A stretch of 44,062 nt of DNA from an uncultured Nitrospirota bacterium (GTDB lineage: Bacteria > CG2-30-53-67): contig CAMYMF010000017.1 in the NCBI GenBank assembly GCA_947259355.1, positions 1-44,062 on the forward strand, in the 5' to 3' direction. The position numbers were made by a program, and so were the translations under genes. A model generated the notes under the pieces. That model was not told the DNA's origin. It was given only the letters and a program-made list of their open reading frames with translations, and ran no database searches. Below are positions 1 to 9,118 of this stretch, in pieces (the first letter of the stretch is position 1; every line of letters begins with the position of its first letter).

Positions 1-242
1 CGGGGATTGTCCGCATCGACCCGCCGGTCCGCCAGCCGGTTGAACGTCATGGCTGCCGTTCGGGCCCCCACCATGGCTGTGAGAATCCAGAAAAGGGTGG
101 CGCCATCGGGAAGCCCCCGCGCCGCCAGAAGGGCCCCCATCAGCGCAAAAGGAAGCGCAAACACCGTATGGGGGAATTTGATCATACGGAGCAGATGGCC
201 CACCGTCTCAATCAAGGGTCTCCTGGCAGCGTCTCCTGGCAT
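1..242 (-). CDS. UbiA-family prenyltransferase, 5' part only
   Basis: This is the amino-terminal 80 codons of an integral-membrane prenyltransferase that runs off the left edge. UbiA enzymes move a polyprenyl chain onto an aromatic ring for ubiquinone or menaquinone synthesis. The translation has an opening amphipathic stretch (IKFPHTVFALPFALMG), a first membrane helix, and the diphosphate/Mg-binding signature NxxxDxxxD at N68, D72 and D76. The ATG at 242 follows an AGGAG six bases upstream and lies 36 bases past the end of the PilZ gene, so the two could be co-transcribed. The substrate cannot be told from this fragment; a menaquinone-pathway 4-hydroxybenzoate-type enzyme is a guess from the likely anaerobic host. 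Confidence 0.85.
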   Translation of the reverse strand, partial: MPGDAARRPLIETVGHLLRMIKFPHTVFALPFALMGALLAARGLPDGATLFWILTAMVGARTAAMTFNRLADRRVDADNP

Positions 243-278
243 GGTCTCCTGGGGGATTGGACTCGGAAGGTTGTATGG

Positions 279-992
279 CTAGACTTCCGCAAGCTCCCGT
301 CGTGCCAGTCGGGCCACGAAGCGGTCCAGCCGCTTCTGATCCTTCGGCGCCATCTCGGCAAACTCAGCGCCGCACAGGTAGCGCCAGAGAGGGTATTCGG
401 AGGCGGGCTGCACGTATCGCACCACGGCCGAGCCGCTGACCGGCCCAATCTTGGGCAGGTCGACTATGAGGTCCTTGAGCACGGTGCCCTTCTCGAAGAT
501 TCTGTTGGAGGTAAACTTGAGTCCGTTGGAGCCGATGTCCACTACCACCGCCTGCTCCCGCTGAACATCCAGACGAACCAGATCGGCGGCACTCGTTTTA
601 CACCGCACGGACCGCAGATCTTGCAGCGCTTCGATCATCGAGGGATAGCCGGCCCGGAACTCCCCCGTCAGCGGATCGGCATCGCGAAGCGGATAGGAAT
701 GAAACCGGTACCAGATACTACGGCTCGATATGTATTCCACGGCCAAAGCCCCTTCCTCGTGCAAAACCGGATGGGCGCCGGCATGTGTCAACGGCCGAAT
801 GACGATGCTCGCATCGTCACTGGCGTGACTCACTTGGACGATGTTGGCATCAAAAGGCTCGGCCACAGCCTCTCCCGAGACCCGGACAGTAAGCCCACCG
901 AGGACGACCCAATCCAGATTCTTTTCGACCTCCTCAACGGCTGAGATGACTTGCGGAATACGTTTGGTTCTGCGAAACAGTCTAAACAGCAT
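279..992 (-). CDS. PilZ-domain protein (c-di-GMP binding candidate)
   Basis: A 237-residue protein whose C-terminal half looks like a PilZ domain: an Arg pair near 127-130 (RSVRC), a D/NxSxxG-like segment at 152-157 (DIGSNG), and a closing GAEFAEMAPKDQKRLDRFV typical of PilZ ends. The N-terminal half is a separate beta-rich region of the kind found in YcgR-like two-domain proteins. PilZ proteins bind cyclic di-GMP and change motility or surface behaviour; that function is inferred from family only. The Ser in the D/NxSxxG motif is displaced by one residue from the usual spacing, so ligand binding should not be assumed. The start overlaps the end of the radical SAM gene by 11 bases, which suggests co-transcription. 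Confidence 0.7.
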   Translation of the reverse strand: MLFRLFRRTKRIPQVISAVEEVEKNLDWVVLGGLTVRVSGEAVAEPFDANIVQVSHASDDASIVIRPLTHAGAHPVLHEEGALAVEYISSRSIWYRFHSYPLRDADPLTGEFRAGYPSMIEALQDLRSVRCKTSAADLVRLDVQREQAVVVDIGSNGLKFTSNRIFEKGTVLKDLIVDLPKIGPVSGSAVVRYVQPASEYPLWRYLCGAEFAEMAPKDQKRLDRFVARLARRELAEV

Positions 993-1944
993 AATGACCC
1001 TTTCTTGATCTGCCGGGCGCCTGCGCCGCCGGCACGACTGCCGGCCTTTCCAGACGGCGGTAAATAGCCGTCACCACCTCCTGCTTGCGGGTGGTCCACT
1101 CGGGCGCTACCAGATGCTCACGGGGCGCTTCCCCCATCAAACGGTGAATCACCATCCGGCCCGAGACCAGACGGAGAATTTCGACGACGACCTCGATGTA
1201 GTCGGTCATCGACATGAGCACCATCTCCCCCTTCGCATAGGCCGCCGCCAGGGGGGTGTCCTTGAGAACGTGGAGGTGATGGAGCTTGATCCCTTCGACA
1301 TCCATCTCCAGCAGCGTCCGGACGGTCTTCAGCATATCCTCCAGGGTCTCTCCGGGCAACCCAAGAATGATGTGCGCACAAAGGGGGATCCCCCGACCCC
1401 GCGCCCGGAAAACGGCCGATTGGAAGGCCGCAAAATCGTGACCCCGCCGCAACAGTTTCAGGGTCCGATCATGGACCGACTGCAGCCCCAGCTCCAAACA
1501 GAGATAGGGCAGTGTCTCCCCAAAGCCCGCGAGCAGCTCGAGAACATCCTCGGGCAGGCAGTCGGGACGCGTGCCCACCGAGAGCCCCACGATGTCCTTT
1601 TGCTGCGCGGCCGCCTGCCACTGTGCGGCCAATTGCTCCACAGGGGCGTAGGTGTTGGTGAAGGGCTGGAAATAGGCAATGAACTTGCGGGCCCCGAAAC
1701 GCCGCCGCGCACGGTCCATGCCGATGCGCAGCTGTTCGGCCACCGACAGCGACGGATCGGACCCCGGCGCCTGGGAACCACCAGGCCCGCAGTAGATGCA
1801 TCCGCCCGTGCCGAGCCTTCCGTCCCGGTTGGGGCAGGTCATCCCCCCGTGGACGGGAACCTTGTGCACGCGGCAACCGAACTGCCGGCGCAGCTCGTCC
1901 CCGATGCTTCGAACCGTAATCGCTTCGCTGGTTGCTGTCGCCAT
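982..1944 (-). CDS. YhcC-like radical SAM protein (TIGR01212 type)
   Basis: A 320-residue radical SAM protein. The iron-sulfur motif is C37-x11-C49-x2-C52, set in the family-specific HGGMTCPNRDG and GTGGCIYC context, which separates this family from the ordinary CxxxCxxC enzymes. Further family marks are FIAYFQPFTNTYAPV and a long HIILGLPGE segment. The family is related to Elp3 and widely conserved, but its reaction is, to my knowledge, not settled. Length is normal. The gene lies between the SPOR and PilZ genes on the same strand with short gaps or overlaps, so it is probably part of one transcript with them. Confidence 0.85.
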   Translation of the reverse strand: MATATSEAITVRSIGDELRRQFGCRVHKVPVHGGMTCPNRDGRLGTGGCIYCGPGGSQAPGSDPSLSVAEQLRIGMDRARRRFGARKFIAYFQPFTNTYAPVEQLAAQWQAAAQQKDIVGLSVGTRPDCLPEDVLELLAGFGETLPYLCLELGLQSVHDRTLKLLRRGHDFAAFQSAVFRARGRGIPLCAHIILGLPGETLEDMLKTVRTLLEMDVEGIKLHHLHVLKDTPLAAAYAKGEMVLMSMTDYIEVVVEILRLVSGRMVIHRLMGEAPREHLVAPEWTTRKQEVVTAIYRRLERPAVVPAAQAPGRSRKGHYAV

Positions 1945-1986
1945 AATTCGTCACGCTGCGGACGGATGGTCCGCTGCCCCCTGAGC

Positions 1987-2703
1987 CTAACGGGTATAGG
2001 GGGTAATAAAGGTGGAGAGGTTCTCTTTCCGTTCCAGCTGGGCCGCCATCTCCTCGGCCTCCTGGCGGGTGTCGAACCGACCAATTCGCACGCGATACCA
2101 TGTCCCCCGTCCCGGAAGCCGTTTGGCCATGGTATAGGCCCGGTATCCTTTCTCCCGCAGATGACTGGAGAGGTTCTCCGCTGCCTGGGGTTCTTCAAAG
2201 GCACTGACCTGCACCGTATACTTTTCGGGTGGACGCTCGGCCTTGGCCGCCACCGCCGTTGCACTGGACGCAGGCTTCGGCGTGGGCGTTGGGGCCTCAA
2301 TTGCCGGGGGCGTCTGTTCTTTGACTCGCGCGGAATCGGTCGCACCCGAGCCACCCATGGGCGCCGTCGCCGGTGCGGCTTTCGTGTCAGGCTGCGCCGG
2401 CGCCGCGAGCTGCGGCTCCTGGGAGCCTTTTTTCAGCTCTTCGTAAAAGGTGAACTCCTTGACGGCGACTTCGGGCTCATCCACGGTCGGTTCCGCCACG
2501 GCAGCGCGTTGCGGCACAGCCTCCGCCGGTGCTTTCCGTTCGAAGAGGCCCGATGGGAAATGCCGTCCTGCAAAGAAGCCGACCACAAAAACCAGGAGAC
2601 AAATGGCACCGAGCCCAGCCACGGCGAGCTTGAACTCACTCCCACTGAGCAGGAACTCGTAATCCTCGCGGATCCTGTTGAGATCTCTCATCTCCTTGGC
2701 CAT
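1987..2703 (-). CDS. SPOR-domain membrane protein
   Basis: A 238-residue bitopic protein with a short cytoplasmic head, one membrane helix at about 25-46, a long Pro/Ala/Glu-rich periplasmic linker, and a C-terminal SPOR domain at about 161-238 (YTVQVSAFEEPQAAENLSSH, then TWYRVRIGRF). SPOR domains bind denuded peptidoglycan glycan at the division septum, so a role in septal cell-wall metabolism is likely. An ATG at 2718 is in the same frame, but the ATG at 2703 has GGAGG six bases upstream and is preferred. It lies just downstream of argS on the same strand, an arrangement common in related bacteria. Confidence 0.85.
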   Translation of the reverse strand: MAKEMRDLNRIREDYEFLLSGSEFKLAVAGLGAICLLVFVVGFFAGRHFPSGLFERKAPAEAVPQRAAVAEPTVDEPEVAVKEFTFYEELKKGSQEPQLAAPAQPDTKAAPATAPMGGSGATDSARVKEQTPPAIEAPTPTPKPASSATAVAAKAERPPEKYTVQVSAFEEPQAAENLSSHLREKGYRAYTMAKRLPGRGTWYRVRIGRFDTRQEAEEMAAQLERKENLSTFITPYTR

Positions 2704-2769
2704 ACATCCCTCCGTCATCTGATCGCAGCACCATCTCGGGTTCCCCCATGGGCCGCGTGAACATCTGCA

Positions 2770-4440
2770 TCACATCGTCACCGGCGCCGAAACACCGAGC
2801 AGGGTCAACCCGTTTCGAATCACCGTCCGTACCCTTCCGATGAGGAAGAGCCTCGCCTGGGAGAGCTCTCTGTCGTCTGAGATGATCCGGTGTTTGAAGT
2901 AGTAAGCATGTAAGCGGGTTGCCAGTTCCTGCAAATAAAACGGAATGCGGTGCGGCTCCATTGCCATGGCCGCACCTTCCACAACCTCGGGGAAAGTCGC
3001 CAGATATTTCATCAGATCGATTTCTTCAGGCAGCGCGAGCCGCTCCATGGTGACGTCCTCGGCAGCCGGCACGGACAGCCCCCGCTCCTCGGCCTGCCGG
3101 AAGACACTGCAGATGCGCGCATGGGCATACTGCACATAATAGACGGGGTTCTCATTGCTCTGGGTCTTGGCCAGGTCCAGATCGAAGTCGAGATGAGAAT
3201 CGGAGCGACGCAGCAGAAAGAAATACCGGGCCACGTCATTGCCCACCTCATCGAGGACCTCCGAGAGCGTCACGAATTCACCGCTGCGCTTTCCCATCCG
3301 GACCGGTTTGCCGTCTCGCAATAGATTGACCATCTGAATGAGCACCACCCGCAGCGCGTCCGCGTCATGCCCCAAAGCTTGTACAGCGCTTTTCATCCTC
3401 GGGACATAGCCGTGATGGTCGGCACCCCACAGATTGACCAGTTGCTCAAAGCCCCGAGCAAATTTGTCGCGATGATAAGCAATATCCGAGGCGAAGTAGG
3501 TTGGGTCCCCGTCACCCTTGATCAAAACCCGGTCTTTGTCGTCTCCCAGGGTGGAGGTCCGCAGCAGCAGTGCCCCGTTCTCTTCCCGGAAGAGAAGCGC
3601 CTTGGCATCCAGCTCTGCAATACATGCCTGGACTTTTTCATCCCGATAGAGAGCCTTCTCCGAAAAGAAGCTGTCAAAGCGAATCTCCATGCGGTCCAGG
3701 TCGGCCCGAATTCCCGCCAGGATTCGCTCGGCGGCGAATTCCGATAAACGCTCGACAGCCTCCGCTTCGTCCATCCCGAGGTATTGGTCGGCATCACGCC
3801 GCTGGAGAGCCTTGGCGATGTCGATCACATACTCTCCGGGATACCCATCCTCATCCGGAAAGGGCACCGAACCGTCGAAGAGCTGCCGGTACCGGATCCA
3901 GACGGAGCAGCCCAACGTGCGGAGCTGCCGACCGGCATCATTGACATAGAACTCCCGGTGGACGGCAAATCCCGCGGCCTCCAAGAGGCGGGCCAGCGCA
4001 TCCCCCACGACCGCCCCGCGACCATGCCCGATGTGTAATGGTCCCGTGGGATTGGCGCTTACAAACTCGATCAGCACCCGCCTCCCCTTCCCGAGATTGG
4101 AGCGCCCGTAGGCCTCTCCCGCAGCGTCGATCTCCTTCAGGGTCCGCAGCCAATAGTCTTCCCGGAGGTAGAAATTGATGAAACCCGGACCGGCGATTTC
4201 GCACCGCGCGATGATCCCGTCGAGATCCGAAATATGATCGATGAGCGTCTTGGCGATCTCCCGGGGGGGCCGCTTCACCGTACCCGAGAGGACCATGGCC
4301 AGGTTGGTGGCAAAATCGCCGAAGCTGGCATCTTTCGGTACGTCGAGCTGTATGGGCGGGACCGTCTTGACGGCAAGACTCCCGTCCCGGCATGCTCTAT
4401 CCAACGAATCGTTCAGCAGGTCCGTCAGTGTCTCTTTCAA
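2770..4440 (-). CDS. argS: arginyl-tRNA synthetase
   Basis: Class I aminoacyl-tRNA synthetase of 556 residues, full length for ArgRS. It charges tRNA-Arg with arginine in the cytoplasm. Visible marks are the Arg-tRNA-synthetase N domain (DFATNLAM, near 42-49), the signature SANPTGPLHIGHGRGAVVGD at 128-147 carrying HIGH, the degenerate KMSKS-equivalent MGKRSG at 382-387, and a DALR anticodon-binding tail with the ArgRS ending LLGVSAPVTM. The start codon is TTG at 4440 with AAGGAAGG just upstream; no in-frame ATG fits the family N terminus better. A SPOR gene follows directly. Confidence 0.96.
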   Translation of the reverse strand: MKETLTDLLNDSLDRACRDGSLAVKTVPPIQLDVPKDASFGDFATNLAMVLSGTVKRPPREIAKTLIDHISDLDGIIARCEIAGPGFINFYLREDYWLRTLKEIDAAGEAYGRSNLGKGRRVLIEFVSANPTGPLHIGHGRGAVVGDALARLLEAAGFAVHREFYVNDAGRQLRTLGCSVWIRYRQLFDGSVPFPDEDGYPGEYVIDIAKALQRRDADQYLGMDEAEAVERLSEFAAERILAGIRADLDRMEIRFDSFFSEKALYRDEKVQACIAELDAKALLFREENGALLLRTSTLGDDKDRVLIKGDGDPTYFASDIAYHRDKFARGFEQLVNLWGADHHGYVPRMKSAVQALGHDADALRVVLIQMVNLLRDGKPVRMGKRSGEFVTLSEVLDEVGNDVARYFFLLRRSDSHLDFDLDLAKTQSNENPVYYVQYAHARICSVFRQAEERGLSVPAAEDVTMERLALPEEIDLMKYLATFPEVVEGAAMAMEPHRIPFYLQELATRLHAYYFKHRIISDDRELSQARLFLIGRVRTVIRNGLTLLGVSAPVTM

Positions 4441-4609
4441 TAAAGCCTTCCTTCTGGTAATCGCGCGGGTCCCCTGCCCAGGAAGCCCGGCTCGCGTGCA
4501 AACAGGCCGTTTTCCCGGAGCCGCGACTCGCTGCCATGAACCAAACGTTTATTATAGCAACACATGAATGACTGTCAAACAAAAAGACTCGCGCCTGGAT
4601 TTCAGTTTT

Positions 4610-5362
4610 CTACAGAATTTTCAATAACTTGTGAATCTGTGGAAGGATTCGCACCGTTCGGAGGCGCCCTCGGGCCTCGCTTTGGAGGGAAAAGAGTCTC
4701 TCCCGCCAGCCGGCCGTTTCCCAGGTACCGTGGACCGGCTGCAGGATCAGGGGCAAGCCGACATCGGTCTCGACCAGAAGATCTACCAGCTGCCGGAACT
4801 CCGCGTCTGCCAGAGCAGGACCCACGGTGGCTTTTACGCAAAGGAGCTTGTCACGGGCGACACCGAGAAATCGTCGATGTCGATCCCAGTCGCGAGGCTG
4901 GCCCGTCGCCGAGGGGAGTTTGATATCCATGGAGATCCAGTCGAGCTGCGGGAGCAGGGGCGTCACTTCCGCAGCCAAGGTTCCGTTGGTCTCCAGGAAA
5001 ACGGGCAGCGTGTCGCCCACGGCCGGCAGAAAGGCCGCGAGAAATCCGTGGTGCAACAGTGGCTCGCCGCCGGTGAGCGCCAGTGAATGGTAGCGGCGTG
5101 AAGGTTCCGGCTCCGCCCGGACGAGCGCCAGCAATGCTTCAACGGAGAGCGGATTGGGCCGTTCGGTGAAGAGGCCTGAGCCCGGGAAGGTCTCGACACG
5201 GCACGGTCCGGTGGGTGTCCGGGCCGCTTCGGTGTCGCAGTAGTCGCAGGCCAGATTGCAGCCGTAGAATCGGAGAAACAGCTGGGGCTCTCCGGCGAGC
5301 GGCCCCTCGCCCTGAATGGAGGAGAAGAGCTCCATCACGTGGGCGCTGAGAGAAGACATCAT
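4610..5362 (-). CDS. queE: 7-carboxy-7-deazaguanine synthase QueE
   Basis: Radical SAM enzyme that contracts 6-carboxy-tetrahydropterin to 7-carboxy-7-deazaguanine, the precursor of preQ0 and queuosine. The 250-residue product has FSSIQGEGPLAGEPQLFLRF near the start, the cluster motif C35-x3-C39-x2-C42 (GCNLACDYCD), and a GGEPLLH motif for SAM binding. The longer reading frame reaching 5446 is rejected because tandem ATG codons at 5362 and 5359 sit where the homologous N terminus begins. The first ATG overlaps the TGA of the upstream DUF366 gene as ATGA, which points to translational coupling of the two. Confidence 0.93.
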   Translation of the reverse strand: MMSSLSAHVMELFSSIQGEGPLAGEPQLFLRFYGCNLACDYCDTEAARTPTGPCRVETFPGSGLFTERPNPLSVEALLALVRAEPEPSRRYHSLALTGGEPLLHHGFLAAFLPAVGDTLPVFLETNGTLAAEVTPLLPQLDWISMDIKLPSATGQPRDWDRHRRFLGVARDKLLCVKATVGPALADAEFRQLVDLLVETDVGLPLILQPVHGTWETAGWRERLFSLQSEARGRLRTVRILPQIHKLLKIL

Positions 5363-5916
5363 GGCACTCCCCGGACCTTGCAGCGCGCCCGGGCCACCCC
5401 TGCAAGCTCCTCCAGATAGTGACGCATGATCTCCTCGCCCAGCCACCGGGGATCCACACCCAGATCCTCGAGTCCCACCACACGAACCGGGGCGCCGGCC
5501 CGCGTCACATTCAGGCCAAGATGCACCATGGTGGAGACGGGTGTTGCGACCGCGATGGAGACAGAGAGTTTGGCCTCCCCGTCGAACAGGTCGTCGCCCC
5601 GCCGGGCGATTCGGATCTGTCCGAGGCGCCCGTTGATTTGCTCTGCGGCCAAACAGACCAGCAGTCGCTGGCGCAGGATGGAGGTCTCGAGATCGGCGCC
5701 GAAGTGTTCCGCGATCAGATGGAGCATCCGGTCACTGCGGATCGGAGCACGGGCCTTCACGTCCTCGAGATCGGCCATCCGGTCCAACGGCACATCGCAG
5801 GGGCCGACAAAGGCCACCAGACTGTCGCCCATCAGGTCGAAGCGTTCGTAAGCCCAGTGGGACCGCAACTCCCGGCCGGTATAGGCGATTTCCTTCTCCA
5901 AGTATCGACCTTCCAC
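5359..5916 (-). CDS. DUF366-family protein
   Basis: A 185-residue protein I recognise as DUF366 (PF04017): EIAYTGRELRSHWAYERFDL at the start, MLHLIAEHFGADLE and the internal NGRLGQIRIARRGDDLF block. The family has no established reaction; members are often neighbours of deazaguanine genes, as here, where its stop codon overlaps the queE start in ATGA. A role in queuosine or related nucleoside metabolism is therefore inference. A TTG at 5931 is in frame, but the GTG at 5916 has GGAGGG at a proper distance and matches the usual N terminus (MEGRYLEKE), so I chose it. No membrane segments are seen. Confidence 0.8.
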   Translation of the reverse strand: MEGRYLEKEIAYTGRELRSHWAYERFDLMGDSLVAFVGPCDVPLDRMADLEDVKARAPIRSDRMLHLIAEHFGADLETSILRQRLLVCLAAEQINGRLGQIRIARRGDDLFDGEAKLSVSIAVATPVSTMVHLGLNVTRAGAPVRVVGLEDLGVDPRWLGEEIMRHYLEELAGVARARCKVRGVP

Positions 5917-5987
5917 AACGAAGCCCTCCAAATGTGCTCAGCTGGGGGAAAACAGGTGAAAACAACAAAAAACCTTCTGAAAAGAAA

Positions 5988-6016
5988 TTGACACCAACGG
6001 ACAAACTGTAGTACTT
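5988..6016 (+). promoter_or_regulatory. possible sigma70 promoter for 6126 gene
   Basis: A perfect TTGACA at 5988-5993 is followed, 15 to 17 bases later, by TAGTAC/GTACTT, a poor -10 element. It lies about 110 bases before the plus-strand ATG at 6126 in the divergent gap (5917-6125) between the DUF366 gene and that gene. The -10 weakness keeps confidence low. Confidence 0.35.
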
Positions 6017-6125
6017 TCAAAAATAGGATTTAACAGCAAATCCAACGGGTTGATGCCCATAGGAATTCCCGACTGGCCGGCGCCCTTTCCCGACCGCACG
6101 CCCGCTCCGTTGGCAGAGCGATACT

Positions 6126-6758
6126 ATGACACGCAGAAGACGAAAAAAATCCGCCTGGATACTTCCCGTCGTGTTGCTCCTCTGCCTGGCTGCTTCCATT
6201 TCTTTACTCGGCGTCCGCATCTTCTCCGCCCCACAGATATCGCTGGCACCCACCTCCGCGGAAGCGGCCGGCGCGTGCCAGGCCAAAATCACGAAGATGT
6301 TGATCGACGAAACCCTTTCTTTCAAGTTCAAGACCACTGAGGATATTCACTTCTCCGAGATGGAGGTCAACTCGTGGCTCAACGATAAGCTCAAGGAGAC
6401 AAAGAGCGGACGCGTCGAGTCGGCCCAGATCGCCTTTCATCGAAACGGCACCACCTTCACCGGTCTGCTCAGACCCTTCGACCGGCGTCCTTTTGAAAAG
6501 CCCCGGACCTATAGCCTTCTGGAGCGGATCATCACCCGGGCCGTATCGTTTCGGGTGGAGACCAAACCGATAATCCGCGAAAACCAGATCTACTTTGAAC
6601 CCCGTAAGATTACCCTGGGGCACTTGCCCTTGCCACCGCCCCTGTTTCCTAGATTCCTTGAGGCTCTGCATCTCAATCCTTTTACGGGTCAGATCCGAAC
6701 GGTCAAGGAGCTTCGTCTCGCCGAAAGGTCCCTCTTCGTCACCGTCTACATCGACTGA
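6126..6758 (+). CDS. membrane-anchored periplasmic protein, unknown function
   Basis: A 210-residue protein with a basic N terminus (MTRRRRKKS), one membrane helix at about 11-32 and an extracytoplasmic remainder of mixed alpha/beta character. The segment DIHFSEMEVNSWLNDKL resembles the sequence seen in LolA-like or YceB-like lipid-binding or intermembrane-gap proteins, but I do not recognise a named family with confidence. The gene is followed 13 bases later by a DUF2065 gene on the same strand, so the two likely form a small operon. No cysteine lipobox is seen. Confidence 0.7.
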   Translation: MTRRRRKKSAWILPVVLLLCLAASISLLGVRIFSAPQISLAPTSAEAAGACQAKITKMLIDETLSFKFKTTEDIHFSEMEVNSWLNDKLKETKSGRVESAQIAFHRNGTTFTGLLRPFDRRPFEKPRTYSLLERIITRAVSFRVETKPIIRENQIYFEPRKITLGHLPLPPPLFPRFLEALHLNPFTGQIRTVKELRLAERSLFVTVYID

Positions 6759-6771
6759 AGGAAGGGGATCG

Positions 6772-6963
6772 ATGGAGCTTTTTCTCTCCGCCCTGGGACT
6801 CGCCATGATCATGGAGGGGCTCCCCTACTTCATCGCACCACGGCAGGTCCAGGAATTCGCAAAACGCCTGCCGGAACTCTCCAGTCGTACCATCCGGTAT
6901 CTCGGCATGGCCATCGTGGCCGCAGGCCTCCTGGTCATCTACCTGGGCCGACACTTCTTCTAA
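6772..6963 (+). CDS. DUF2065-family small membrane protein
   Basis: A 63-residue protein that fits DUF2065: two membrane helices with the characteristic opening LGLAMIMEGLPYFIAP, a short middle with QEFAKRLPEL, and the ending AIVAAGLLVIYLGRHF. Such proteins occur widely in proteobacteria, often near hflC or purA; the function is unknown. The ATG at 6772 follows an AGGAAGGGG ribosome-binding site. The gene ends eight bases before the end of the convergent RseC-like gene, so these transcription units meet here. Confidence 0.85.
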   Translation: MELFLSALGLAMIMEGLPYFIAPRQVQEFAKRLPELSSRTIRYLGMAIVAAGLLVIYLGRHFF

Positions 6964-6971
6964 CAAGGCCC

Positions 6972-7406
6972 TCAGCGGACAATGTTCATGATGACTGGCC
7001 GGAACCGCCCGCTCCTCTCGAACCAGCCGTTGAGGAGTCGCTGCAGGAGAAAGAATGCCAGGAGACCGACCACGGACCCCGCGGCCGCAAAGAGGTCTGG
7101 CTCAGCGCTCGACCGGGCACGGGCCATGGCAATGCCGGCCGCCATGCCAAGAAAGAGACCGATGAGCGGGAAGAGGTAGAGGAAGAAGGTGCCGGTGAGA
7201 AAACGAGATGTGGGAATGGCCACGCACACGCGCTCGCCCACCCCCGCGTGCGAGGGATTGTCCGCTTCCACCATGCACACATCATCCCCCTCGGAGAGAT
7301 TGCAGAAACCGGCGGAGGCGCACCCCTCGCAGGCGTGACTCCGCTCCGTGCGGACCACCGCCCGCCGGCCGCGTACCTGTACAACGGTGCCCCACTCTTC
7401 GATCAC
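6972..7406 (-). CDS. RseC/MucC-like SoxR-reducing/sigma-E family protein
   Basis: A 144-residue protein with an N-terminal soluble cysteine-bearing part (C26-x2-C29-x5-C35 in CEGCASAGFC) and two C-terminal membrane helices at about 68-95 and 105-122. This matches the RseC_MucC family, whose members influence sigma-E signalling or, with Rnf-type complexes, reduce SoxR; iron-sulfur binding at the cysteines is plausible but not shown. The start is a GTG at 7406 preceded by GGAGGG. It lies 70 bases downstream of the citramalate synthase gene on the same strand. Confidence 0.82.
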   Translation of the reverse strand: MIEEWGTVVQVRGRRAVVRTERSHACEGCASAGFCNLSEGDDVCMVEADNPSHAGVGERVCVAIPTSRFLTGTFFLYLFPLIGLFLGMAAGIAMARARSSAEPDLFAAAGSVVGLLAFFLLQRLLNGWFERSGRFRPVIMNIVR

Positions 7407-7476
7407 GAATCGCCCTCCCTGGACAGTGCCAACAGCCGCATGGGGTAAGAAAGGGCTTCCGTCGGCCTGTTTGCCT

Positions 7477-9075
7477 TTAGCGAGCTCGCCGATGTTCGCC
7501 CCTCCTGCGGCGTTTGTCCTTCATGAGCTTGAAGATCAAACTGTCCACCAGAGCCTGCCAGGACGCCTCGACCACATTCTCCGAAACCCCCACCGTGCCC
7601 CAGCAATCCTCCCCGTCGCACGATTCGGTCAGGACCCGTACGTTGGCGCTGGTGCCCCGCTTTTCCGTCAGAACCCGTACTTTGTAATCGGTGAGGCGAA
7701 CCTCCTGCAATTCTGGGTAGAAGGTATAGAGCGCCTTGCGCAGCGCATTGTCCAGAGCATTCACCGGCCCGTTGCCAACGGCGGCCTCGTGCACCACGCG
7801 GCTGTCCGGACCCCGCATCATGATAGTGGCCTCGCACTCCGTCGGCCGGTCTGCCCTCTTTTCATTGATCACGCGAAAACCGAGCAGATCGAAGTAGGCG
7901 CCTCTCTTGTTGAGGGCATTCTGCATGAGGATTTCGAAAGAAGCTTCGGCTCCCTCGAATTGAAACCCCTGGCTCTCCAACTGTTTGAGCGTCCGAACGA
8001 TCTGCCGCACTTCCTGCGAGCGCCCCTCGGTGTCGATGCCGTACTTCTGGGCCTTGTAGAGAACGTTGCTCTTCCCGGCGAGATCCGACACCAGGACCCG
8101 CTGCACATTGCCCACCCACTCGGGACGAACGTGTTCATAGGTCTCGGCCACTTTCCGGACGGCACTGACATGAATGCCCCCCTTGTGCGCGAAGGCGGAC
8201 TCTCCCACGTAGGGGAGTCGCTTGTAGTGGGGCAGGTTGGCGATCTCCGACACGTATCGGGACAGGTCTGTCAGCCGGCTCAGTGCCCGGCGGGGCACGC
8301 AGGGAACCTTCAGCTTGAGGACCAGATTGGGAATGACCGAACAGAGGTTGGCATTGCCACAGCGTTCGCCGTACCCGTTGACCGTCCCGTGTACCTGCAC
8401 TGCGCCACAGCGCACAGCCGTAATCGAATTGGCCACGGCCATCTCGCTGTCGTTGTGGGCATGGATCCCCAGGGGCACCCGGAGCTGGCCCGCCACAACA
8501 GCCATGATCTCGGCAATTTCAAAGGGGAGGGTCCCACCGTTGGTATCGCACAGGACGATGACGTCCGCACCGGCCTCTTCCGCTGCCATCAGGCTCTGCA
8601 GGGCGTAGTCGGGATTTGCCTTGTAGCCGTCAAAGAAATGCTCCGCATCGTAGATCACTTCCGAGAGCCGCCGCTTGAGGTATCTCACGGAGTCTAGGAT
8701 CATCGCGAGATTTTCTTTGCGGGAGACATGCAGCGCATGACGCACGTGGAGATCCCAGGACTTGCCGAAGATCGTGGCCACCGGCGCTCCCGATTTGACG
8801 ATAGCCCGCAGGTTGGCATCCTTGCCCGGCGTGATGCCGCCCCGCCGGGTGCTGCCGAAGGCGGCCACTTTGGCGTGCTTCAGGGGCAGGTGTCTGACCT
8901 GCCGGAAATACTCCACGTCCTTGGGATTCGACCCAGGCCAGCCCCCTTCGATGTAATGAACACCGAAGTCGTCCAGATGCTCCGTGATCCGCAGCTTGTC
9001 ATGGACGGACAGAGAGATGTCTTCGGCCTGGGTGCCGTCTCTCAGGGTCGTATCATAGAGGGTAACCGGCTTCAT
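7477..9075 (-). CDS. cimA: citramalate synthase
   Basis: A 532-residue enzyme of the LeuA-like family that condenses pyruvate with acetyl-CoA to (R)-citramalate, giving 2-oxobutanoate for isoleucine without threonine deaminase. Seen are the signature [17 protein letters not shown] at the N terminus, the metal-binding [15 protein letters not shown] segment, [14 protein letters not shown], and the C-terminal regulatory dimer domain ending near [12 protein letters not shown]. The [13 protein letters not shown] form is the CimA (TIGR00977) type and not LeuA. The ATG at 9075 is chosen over the longer frame because homology begins there. It is the last biosynthetic gene of the aspartate-family cluster. 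Confidence 0.93.
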   Translation of the reverse strand: MKPVTLYDTTLRDGTQAEDISLSVHDKLRITEHLDDFGVHYIEGGWPGSNPKDVEYFRQVRHLPLKHAKVAAFGSTRRGGITPGKDANLRAIVKSGAPVATIFGKSWDLHVRHALHVSRKENLAMILDSVRYLKRRLSEVIYDAEHFFDGYKANPDYALQSLMAAEEAGADVIVLCDTNGGTLPFEIAEIMAVVAGQLRVPLGIHAHNDSEMAVANSITAVRCGAVQVHGTVNGYGERCGNANLCSVIPNLVLKLKVPCVPRRALSRLTDLSRYVSEIANLPHYKRLPYVGESAFAHKGGIHVSAVRKVAETYEHVRPEWVGNVQRVLVSDLAGKSNVLYKAQKYGIDTEGRSQEVRQIVRTLKQLESQGFQFEGAEASFEILMQNALNKRGAYFDLLGFRVINEKRADRPTECEATIMMRGPDSRVVHEAAVGNGPVNALDNALRKALYTFYPELQEVRLTDYKVRVLTEKRGTSANVRVLTESCDGEDCWGTVGVSENVVEASWQALVDSLIFKLMKDKRRRRGEHRRAR

Positions 9076-9118
9076 GGCTCGCTTCTCATTCCCCGAAAAC
9101 CGCACCGCGGGCCCCGGG

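Noticed and set aside
1114-2760. Long plus-strand open frame of 548 codons
   Set aside because: It is antisense to the radical SAM and SPOR genes, with His/Arg/Gly-rich low-complexity translation; a shadow of GC-rich coding sequence.
7348-8697. Plus-strand frame of 449 codons
   Set aside because: Antisense to citramalate synthase, no family resemblance, driven by GC-rich codon periodicity.
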